This document shows, piece after piece, positions 4,891-11,283 of a stretch of DNA of 11,283 bases. The notes under the pieces are model-generated. The model worked only from the letters and a program-made list of their open reading frames with translations, was not told the origin of the DNA and did no database searches. Origin of the DNA: Bacteroidales bacterium (GTDB lineage: Bacteria; Bacteroidota; Bacteroidia; Bacteroidales; JAOZVK01). Location: assembly GCA_029938185.1 (NCBI GenBank), contig JAOZVK010000089.1, forward strand, positions 2,782-14,064, in the 5' to 3' direction. Positions within the stretch are counted from its first letter, which is position 1; each line of letters starts with the position of its first letter. Both the position numbers and the translations under genes were made by a program.

Positions 4891-7308
4891 TTATAAAATT
4901 ATTGTTATATTTTTTAGGCTTATATATCCTTTGTTTTGAGTGAAATCAGTTTGTGAATATTTGTAATTTTGACTTGGGTTATCTAAATAGGAAACATAAA
5001 AATTATACTCTTTTTCAGAATCAAAACTAATACTATCATCGTCCCAAGGAATAGGAACATTTATTACGAAATCATAAAATTCTGATTTTATTAAACTAAA
5101 TTCTTCTTTTCGTTCCCACGGTTTTAAATCTTTTTTTGAATAAATATCAACATATTTTTCCCAAATATTTTTGGCACTTTCATTTAATTGAACAAAAATA
5201 GATTCTGATTTTCTATTTTCTATTAATTTAAAATCTATATCTGAAAAATCAAGATTTTTGATTGCCTTAAATAGCTTTGAACTTGTTTGGTCGGATTGTT
5301 TTCTTACTTCAAGAAAATACTTTTCAATAAGCATAATATAGTCCTTTTCTTCTACTATTTCAAATCCTTTTAAGACATTTGAAGTTTTTAAAAGTAAATC
5401 AGAACCATAAATTAAATTACTAACCTGTCTAAAATCTTCAATGTCATAAATAAATATTTCTGCTATATTAGGTTTTTCCGCATAACGATTTGCTCTACCA
5501 GCTGCTTGAATAATTGAATCAAGTGGAGCAATTTGTCTAAAAACTGTATCAACTGAAATATCGACTCCTGCTTCAACCAATTGCGTAGAAATAATAACTT
5601 TCTGACTGACAGAGAGCTTTTTTATTTTTTTAATTATTTTTTTACGTTCAAAAGGAGTAATCAATGTAGTTAAAAAATATGTTTCGATATTTTCAGTATC
5701 TATTTCATTACAGATATATTCAAAAGTTTCTCTTGCAGCATTTTTTGTATTTACAATAACGAGAATATCTTTACTGGGGTTTTTAACAATATATTCTGAC
5801 AAATTTAGCTTGAAATCATCAAAACTAATTTTTTGGTTATTAATATATAGTTTTGTACGATTGAAGAAACGAAAATATTTTTTATAATCTGGTACTAATT
5901 CTACAATATCTTTATTGGGTGTGAAAATTAAAGGTTGAGTTGCTGAAATCAAAATGAAATAAATATTAAATTTTTCTCCCAAAATCTTAAATGTTTCTCT
6001 AATTGTTTCCCAGTGTTCGTATGGTACTGTTTGAATTTCATCAAGCAAAATCACAGAATTTGCAAGATGTGCAAATTTCATCAACTTTGTTTTATCACAT
6101 GATAATAGTGTTTCAAGCAATTGAACAAAAGTTGTTACAACTATATCAGATTGCCAAGTTTCTATCAAAAATTTACTTTCGTAATAGTCTGCCGTATTTT
6201 CATTTGTTTTATAAACAGGCTCGGCTAAATGATGGTGTTTTAACAGAATATCTGTATTATATGTGCTCAAAATATCAGCATAAACTTCAAAATTTTGGTC
6301 AATAATTGAGGTGAAAGGGATATTTATAATGATTTTAGAATCTTGGAAATCGGCAAGTTTACGCAATTTATCTGCAAGCATAAATGCAGTAATTGTTTTA
6401 CCAAGTCCTGTGGGTAAAGTTATTGAATAAATATGCTTTTCTTTTTGAAAAATTTTGTCCAAATGTTTTGATGATTCAAAAAAAGCATCGTTTTTAAGCT
6501 TATTAATCTCCGATTTAGGATTATTAAAATTATTACGTTCTCTAAATTCGTTTATTTTTCCAATTACATTTGATTGTTTAAAACTAACCTTATCTTTTAA
6601 AATAACATCATTTTTATCTGAATACAATAATGTAGAATAAATTAATTGATGTAAATAAAATAATGAAATTTGAGTATTGTTTTTAAGGTCTTTGTAGTTA
6701 TCTTGTAGAACATCAAATGAAAAATCATCAAAAATTAAATCATATTCTTTATTTTCGATATAATCAATAAAATCAAACCAATCAACTTTAAAATCAAAAT
6801 TGGACAATTGTTTGTTAATCAGATTTTTTATTTTTATGGAATCAATACTTTTTACTTGCTCAACTAATAAATCTTGCCATTCATTATCTATTAGTATTTC
6901 ACTGGATAAATTATTTAATTTACCATGATGTCTTTTAACTGCCGAAAATACAAATACTGATAATAATTGTTTTAAAACTGGGGGAATTTCAATTTTTTCA
7001 AAATATTTTTCAGTAATAAAATATACAAATATTGCTGAAATTAATGCATGGCTTTTTCTTTTATCGTGTTCTTTTTCTGGATTATTTATGTATGCCTGAA
7101 AAAAACTTGTTGCTTTACCCAAATCGTGAAAAGCTGCTGCCAAATACATTAAATTAGGAATAATTGCTGTAATATCAATGTTTTCATTATTGATATTAAG
7201 GGAAAAGTTAAAACTTTTCCCTTCAATTGTTTTTACTGCAATATTTGCAACTTCTGACAAATGTGTAATTAATAATTTATCGGGGTGCGAAATAAGTTCG
7301 TTTTTCAT
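4891..7308 (-). CDS. cas3: CRISPR-associated nuclease/helicase Cas3 (HD + DExD/H-box)
   Basis: Cas3 is recruited by target-bound Cascade, unwinds the DNA with ATP and degrades it. The 805-residue product has both domains in one chain. The HD nuclease domain (about residues 1-240) shows His16, the His61-Asp62 pair in FHDLGK, His87 and the His127-His128 pair in KRHHGK. The superfamily 2 helicase shows Walker A at 299-305 (PTGLGKT), the DEIQ box at 423-426, SAT at 455-457 and motif VI QAAGRANR at 601-608. DEIQ in place of DExH is a variant of motif II. The C-terminal part (about 620-805) is the accessory region. The ATG (7308-7306) overlaps the cas5 TGA by 4 nt, implying translational coupling. 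All key residues are present, so the enzyme should be active. Confidence 0.97.
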   Translation of the reverse strand: MKNELISHPDKLLITHLSEVANIAVKTIEGKSFNFSLNINNENIDITAIIPNLMYLAAAFHDLGKATSFFQAYINNPEKEHDKRKSHALISAIFVYFITEKYFEKIEIPPVLKQLLSVFVFSAVKRHHGKLNNLSSEILIDNEWQDLLVEQVKSIDSIKIKNLINKQLSNFDFKVDWFDFIDYIENKEYDLIFDDFSFDVLQDNYKDLKNNTQISLFYLHQLIYSTLLYSDKNDVILKDKVSFKQSNVIGKINEFRERNNFNNPKSEINKLKNDAFFESSKHLDKIFQKEKHIYSITLPTGLGKTITAFMLADKLRKLADFQDSKIIINIPFTSIIDQNFEVYADILSTYNTDILLKHHHLAEPVYKTNENTADYYESKFLIETWQSDIVVTTFVQLLETLLSCDKTKLMKFAHLANSVILLDEIQTVPYEHWETIRETFKILGEKFNIYFILISATQPLIFTPNKDIVELVPDYKKYFRFFNRTKLYINNQKISFDDFKLNLSEYIVKNPSKDILVIVNTKNAARETFEYICNEIDTENIETYFLTTLITPFERKKIIKKIKKLSVSQKVIISTQLVEAGVDISVDTVFRQIAPLDSIIQAAGRANRYAEKPNIAEIFIYDIEDFRQVSNLIYGSDLLLKTSNVLKGFEIVEEKDYIMLIEKYFLEVRKQSDQTSSKLFKAIKNLDFSDIDFKLIENRKSESIFVQLNESAKNIWEKYVDIYSKKDLKPWERKEEFSLIKSEFYDFVINVPIPWDDDSISFDSEKEYNFYVSYLDNPSQNYKYSQTDFTQNKGYISLKNITIIL

Positions 7309-8066
7309 AGAAATAATATATTTCCGTATTTTTCAACTTTATAATAATTTTCAACTTTAGCTTTTATATAGTTTCCGTTTTTTTCAATTAATACTTCAGA
7401 ATATTCCTGAACTTCTCTTTTACTATTCATCTCAATGGGCATATTATTAGCCGAATACATTGCATTATAATCAAAATCAACAGGGTTTTCATCTTTTATT
7501 TTCGTTAAGTTTACTGCTGTTATTATTTCAATATATTCATTTTTTGAATTTTGCAATATAATTGCTTCGGTTCTGTCTATAAAATCAATAGTTGCAGTAA
7601 ATTGAGCTAATCCTAAATAAGGTGAAAAATGATGATTTTTTTCTTTTATTCTTTCACATAATTTATCAAAAATATCTTGATTATTATTCAAAGTAAAAAA
7701 AACTCTATATTTTAAATCTTTTAATAATTCAAAATCAATTTGAGTTCGTCCGGCTTTACTTAAATCATAAAAAGATAGTTTTGTATTAATCAAATTCATT
7801 GCAACATTCGCTTTTTTTACAGGTTTTTTTATTTGAACAGCAATGTCTGAATTTTGTTTTGAAAAAAATTCTTGTACAGGAATTGCCCCCTCAGGGAAAA
7901 TTCCAATGTTTGTTTCTCGCTCCATACCAAGTATTGCCCCAAGCATGCCTGCAATTGCAGTACGTGTTGGTATTGAATATGTTAATGGCGAAGTTGTAGT
8001 ATTATACTTACGAAAATGCCCATATTCGCTTGATATGTCGAAAATGAGAATTTCTTTATAGTTCAT
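7305..8066 (-). CDS. cas5: Cascade subunit Cas5, type I-B
   Basis: Cas5 is a RAMP-fold protein that caps the 5' handle of the crRNA in Cascade and contacts Cas8. From the ATG at 8066-8064 the product has 253 residues. It opens with the first ferredoxin strand EILIFDIS, then EYGHFRKYNT and the conserved segment YSIPTRTAIAGMLGAILG near residues 30-47, which is diagnostic of I-B Cas5. It ends in NILFL. The frame also offers an ATG ten codons upstream (8096-8094), deep inside cas7. I prefer the inner start because the conserved strand begins right after it and the overlap with cas7 drops from 41 to 11 nt. It overlaps cas3 by 4 nt. Confidence 0.95.
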   Translation of the reverse strand: MNYKEILIFDISSEYGHFRKYNTTTSPLTYSIPTRTAIAGMLGAILGMERETNIGIFPEGAIPVQEFFSKQNSDIAVQIKKPVKKANVAMNLINTKLSFYDLSKAGRTQIDFELLKDLKYRVFFTLNNNQDIFDKLCERIKEKNHHFSPYLGLAQFTATIDFIDRTEAIILQNSKNEYIEIITAVNLTKIKDENPVDFDYNAMYSANNMPIEMNSKREVQEYSEVLIEKNGNYIKAKVENYYKVEKYGNILFL

Positions 8067-8973
8067 CTTTGCATATTTTTGAGATAGAATTTCCATTATA
8101 TATCATTTGTAATCTTGAATCGACTTTAAAATCAATACTTTCAATTTTATCTTTATTTACTTTTAATTCATCAATAAGTTGAGTAACATCTAATTTGTAA
8201 TCAGCAACACCACGTATTTGCATTTCGTTCATCTCGCCTGTATCCAATCCTAATCTTTGTCGTAAATTACCAATATAAAAAGGTTCTTTATAATCAATTG
8301 TAAGTAGTAATAATGGAGCTTGCCCGAATTTTGAACGAGAAATCAAACTTTTTGTACCATCCCATATTCCTTCTTTCAATAATTTTTTATCATCATTTGT
8401 CATTAAGGAATATTTAGCCGATTTTTCGTTAATTATTCCGTTAAAACCGATTACAGCATAAGGTACTTTATATTCAGTTCTGAAAGTTGCTTGTTTTTTT
8501 CCCGAAGATGCTGCAAAAGCTCCAGTTCCCTGTTCTTCAACAATTTCAGTTTTATTTAAGGATTTGCCCATTTGAAATTGAACAGGTCCTGTTCGAGTAA
8601 TTGAAGCTTTATCTAGTGGAATCACACCACCGAATGTTCTAATATCAATACATATATTTAAAATTTTATCAACTTGTTCATCAAAACCTTTAGTTTTTGC
8701 TCTTCGCTTACCATCTTTTATAAATGTTTTACCTTTATCTTCATAGTTTGTTTCTCGTACAAAAATGTCTTTATTATCTGTTCCGTTATACCCCTTATAT
8801 TCAAACCAATAATCACGGATAGTTCTTTTTAAACGCACATCGGTTACTAATATAGTGCTACTTTCATTGTCAAAACGTGGACGATTTTCATTTAAAGGGT
8901 CGCCATTCGGATTTGCATTTTCTATATCGTATAGAAAAAGAATCTCACTTCTTTTATCAATTATTTCACTCAT
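8056..8973 (-). CDS. cas7: Cascade backbone subunit Cas7, type I-B (Csh2-like)
   Basis: Cas7 polymerises along the crRNA spacer to form the Cascade backbone and holds the guide for target pairing. The 305-residue product has the normal family length. It opens with the RAMP strand ILFLYDIENA followed by the signature NPNGDP (residues 21-26) and the TDVRLKRTIRDYW helix near 44-56, all typical of Csh2/Cas7. The region with TRTGPVQFQMGKSLN resembles the conserved thumb region of the family. The ATG at 8973-8971 is preceded by an A-rich stretch without a Shine-Dalgarno sequence. The gap to cas8b is 38 nt and the end overlaps cas5. Its central place in a four-gene effector block fits a full I-B Cascade. 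Confidence 0.96.
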   Translation of the reverse strand: MSEIIDKRSEILFLYDIENANPNGDPLNENRPRFDNESSTILVTDVRLKRTIRDYWFEYKGYNGTDNKDIFVRETNYEDKGKTFIKDGKRRAKTKGFDEQVDKILNICIDIRTFGGVIPLDKASITRTGPVQFQMGKSLNKTEIVEEQGTGAFAASSGKKQATFRTEYKVPYAVIGFNGIINEKSAKYSLMTNDDKKLLKEGIWDGTKSLISRSKFGQAPLLLLTIDYKEPFYIGNLRQRLGLDTGEMNEMQIRGVADYKLDVTQLIDELKVNKDKIESIDFKVDSRLQMIYNGNSISKICKDEL

Positions 8974-9011
8974 TTTTTATTTATATTTTTTATTAGTTAC
9001 TTCTTTTTTTC

Positions 9012-10844
9012 TTATTTATTTTTAAATTGTTTGCCAAGCTCTAAACCGGCAACAAAATAAAATGATAATTCATTGTTTGTAAGTTTATTTAACTCATTAG
9101 ACTTAATAATAAAATATTTATTTACAAGTTCACGCAAATCAGAATAAACATAATGATTTTTTTGATATTTTTGAATTTTATCAAGAGCTTCTATATAGAT
9201 ATTCATTAAAAGTTCCGGATTTAATTTGTATCCTCTTAATTTATTTTCAAATGGTGTGCTTCCGAGACTTGCATTTTGAATATCAAATAAAAACTTGACT
9301 AAAATACCAACAGCAAAAATTCCAACTTTTATATCACTGTCAAGAAAATTTGAATTTTCTTTTACAAATTCGTTAAAACCTGCAAGGTTAAAACTACTTT
9401 TTCCTTTATTTTCAACATCCATATATTTATAATTTTGGTTATAATTAATAATTCCTAATTTTTGTAAATATGATATAAGCATAATTGCTTTTTTAACTGA
9501 CCATTTTGTTGGTTCAACCCAACTGCCTGATGATTTACTTTGATTATAATTTTTTTGAATTAGTTTAATAATTTTTTCAAACACATATTTGTCTGATAAT
9601 TTGTTTCCAAGAAATAATTTATTAACAACATCAAGAAAATCATTAGAGAAAAAATTTTTAATAATTTGAAAGCTGAATTTTAAATCAACAAGTTCTTTCT
9701 TAATAGGCAATGCATTTTTAAATAATATATTTTTATTTACAATTTCAGGCACATCAATAAATAATTTTCGGAATCTTGAAGGCATTATTTCTTCAAGCAT
9801 AAGTTGAATTTTTATTGATTTATTAGTTTTATTTTCACTAAAGAAAAGAATATCTACATTAAAAAAATTGTTTTCTTTTGCTATCAGTTTTAAAACTCTT
9901 TCTTCTGATCTTTTTTTTATTTCTTTACTATCTGACTTTGAAACTAATGCACTTCTTATTAAATTTAATAGCTTTTTTTGATTTTTCTTATCTGTCTTGA
10001 TAAGAGGATTAGGTGTAATAATATATTCATGACCATAAAAATAGCTATTTAGATTTTCTCTTATATATCTTCTTCCTAATTCTATTTTTAACGCCTCCTT
10101 TTCTGATATAGGATAATTTTTCCAATTTTGTTTTTTATTAAAAAAACCACTAATAAAACCGGGTTTATCTGCACTCGAAAATTTGAAAGGAGCAGCAAAT
10201 CCATATATTTCTTCTTCACTTTTCCCAGTAATAGAACATGTTTTTGATTTAGATTTAGATTCAACTTTATTTTGAATTATTTTACTTGTATAATATTCTT
10301 TCTCAATTAAATTTTTTATTATATTAAAGTTATTTAAATACTTTTCAGTACCATTAATTAAAATTTTAATAGAGATGCCGATTGATTCTTTTTCTTTTTT
10401 TGATAATTCATTAATAGTATTTTTTATATCAGTCTCAATTACAATAAAATTATTAATATAATTATTATATATTTTATTAAACATATTTGACTCCTTAACA
10501 TACTTTTGTGAATTTATTATTTTTTTAAATTGAAAATTTCTAATATTTTTTAATTTTTTCAACGTCAATTTTGTTGTAATTGTCACATCACCTGCTCGTC
10601 CACTTGTGCCTTTTCGATATGCATATTTTATATAATCATCTTTTTCACTACTTACCTTTTCAATATCAATACCTTTGTATTCACATTTTAAATTACCTTC
10701 TTCGTTTACTATTTCAAAACGAAGTAATAACATTTGATAATCTTTATTAGGAAACATATTTTCAATATACAAATCAACCTCTTCAAGTTCTTTATTTTTT
10801 TGTAATTGCCATTCTCCAATGGCTGCTATAGCTTTATCTTGCAT
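9012..10844 (-). CDS. cas8b: Cascade large subunit Cas8b (Csh1-like), degenerate zinc finger
   Basis: Cas8b is the large subunit of I-B Cascade, responsible for PAM recognition and Cas3 recruitment. The 610-residue product resembles the Csh1 family in its middle part: a TCSITGKSEEEIYGF segment at about 202-216, then KFSSADKPGFISGFF (221-235), NYPISEKEALKIELG near 243-257, and NLNSYFYGHEYIITP at 264-278. In many relatives the first and third of these hold CxxC pairs that bind zinc. Here only Cys203 remains, with Thr206 and no cysteines in the second pair. The N- and C-terminal parts are Lys- and Asn-rich and poorly recognisable. The ATG at 10844-10842 is used. The gene follows the WYL remnant by 39 nt and probably leads the effector operon. 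Confidence 0.9.
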   Translation of the reverse strand: MQDKAIAAIGEWQLQKNKELEEVDLYIENMFPNKDYQMLLLRFEIVNEEGNLKCEYKGIDIEKVSSEKDDYIKYAYRKGTSGRAGDVTITTKLTLKKLKNIRNFQFKKIINSQKYVKESNMFNKIYNNYINNFIVIETDIKNTINELSKKEKESIGISIKILINGTEKYLNNFNIIKNLIEKEYYTSKIIQNKVESKSKSKTCSITGKSEEEIYGFAAPFKFSSADKPGFISGFFNKKQNWKNYPISEKEALKIELGRRYIRENLNSYFYGHEYIITPNPLIKTDKKNQKKLLNLIRSALVSKSDSKEIKKRSEERVLKLIAKENNFFNVDILFFSENKTNKSIKIQLMLEEIMPSRFRKLFIDVPEIVNKNILFKNALPIKKELVDLKFSFQIIKNFFSNDFLDVVNKLFLGNKLSDKYVFEKIIKLIQKNYNQSKSSGSWVEPTKWSVKKAIMLISYLQKLGIINYNQNYKYMDVENKGKSSFNLAGFNEFVKENSNFLDSDIKVGIFAVGILVKFLFDIQNASLGSTPFENKLRGYKLNPELLMNIYIEALDKIQKYQKNHYVYSDLRELVNKYFIIKSNELNKLTNNELSFYFVAGLELGKQFKNK

Positions 10845-10883
10845 AATTTTTTATTTTTAATATGAGAATACAAATAAATATAT

Positions 10884-11210
10884 TCAATATTTTTCAATTA
10901 CTATATTATCAAATTTTACAAAAACATTCTGACAAATATAAAAAACATAAATGCCACATAGCGACAAATCGCTAAAGATTTTAAAATATTTTTGTTTTTC
11001 TTTTATAAACTTTATAAAATCAGTGTTTTGTATGTTTTTAAATTCAGCAATCAAACCGATAACAAAGCGTCCTATACCATGAAAAGATGTTACCCATCCA
11101 TCGAAAATATAGCAATTATCATTTTTAGTTTCAATAAATTTTTCCGAAAGAGGATACTCTTCTATTAGGAGACTTTTAGCTCTAAGAGTCATTTCAAATT
11201 TAATATACAA
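10884..11210 (-). pseudogene. C-terminal remnant of a WYL-type transcription regulator
   Basis: The readable frame gives 108 residues from a TTG at 11210-11208, with an ATG at codon 7. The sequence LRAKSLLIEEYPLSEKFIE followed by GIGRFVIGLIAEF resembles the C-terminal extension that follows a WYL domain. WYL proteins bind nucleic-acid ligands and often control CRISPR loci. The N-terminal HTH and the WYL core are absent from this frame. Upstream, the same frame has a TGA at 11240-11238 and then continues open to the window edge, so a longer gene seems interrupted by a stop. TGA is a true stop here, ending cas1, cas5 and this frame itself. A short functional protein, or a sequencing error, cannot be excluded. 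It lies 39 nt upstream of cas8b, as expected of a cas regulator. Confidence 0.6.
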
Positions 11211-11283
11211 TTTATGTTTTCCACCAAATCTCAGAACTCACAAAAACAGTTTTCTTTTTCCAAAACAATCGCAAGTTAAAAGT

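Noticed and set aside
8056..8096. Upstream ATG for cas5 giving a 41-nt overlap with cas7
   Set aside because: The conserved first strand starts right after the inner ATG at 8066, and the shorter overlap fits the compact operon style.
10845..10883. Promoter ahead of cas8b (TTTATTTG with an upstream TTG)
   Set aside because: The -7 element has a mismatch, the -33 element is partial and the spacing is short. It is too weak to annotate in such AT-rich DNA.
10884..11283. TGA read as a sense codon (recoded genetic code) in the WYL frame
   Set aside because: TGA ends cas1 (1344-1346) and cas5 (7305-7307) at the expected family lengths, so the standard code applies.

Overview
The window is almost filled by one CRISPR-Cas locus of subtype I-B. 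Every gene lies on the minus strand, so the locus reads from right to left. The DNA is strongly AT-rich and genes start without clear Shine-Dalgarno sequences. A promoter-like site near the left end fits the Bacteroidota consensus (TTTG, about 20 nt, TAnnTTTG). With the Bacteroidota-type Cas6b and Cas8b, this suggests an AT-rich member of the Bacteroidota. That is an inference from style; no taxonomic marker gene is present.

In transcription order the window holds: the C-terminal remnant of a WYL-type regulator (10884-11210), with an in-frame TGA just upstream; the interference genes cas8b, cas7, cas5 and cas3 (10844 down to 4891), tightly packed or overlapping; a 552-residue AlbA_2/HATPase regulator (3227-4885) only 5 nt after cas3; and cas6b (2525-3181). 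After a 137-nt gap come cas1 and cas2 (1057-2387, 4-nt overlap). A hairpin terminator overlaps the cas2 stop codon. After a further gap comes cas4 (357-929), then an AT-rich leader-like region with a good promoter. At the extreme left edge is one probable CRISPR repeat, whose ATTGAAAC end points out of the window. The array itself would therefore lie to the left.

The roles interlock as in known I-B systems. Cas6b cuts the array transcript into crRNAs. Cas8b, Cas7 and Cas5 form Cascade around the crRNA. Cas3, with HD nuclease and helicase domains, degrades the target. Cas1, Cas2 and Cas4 acquire and trim new spacers.

The system is a known subtype, but some local structure is unusual. The cas1-cas2 pair is bracketed by two diverged copies, in inverted orientation, of a sequence about 110 bp long (951-1058 and 2423-2529). 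Five exact blocks keep their order and spacing between the copies. The embedded regulator has a recently duplicated winged-helix module, separated by 12-bp repeat arrays that encode MSEE-like tetrapeptides. A 12-nt A/T run abuts the cas1 start codon. A short open frame runs through the leader and the terminal repeat.
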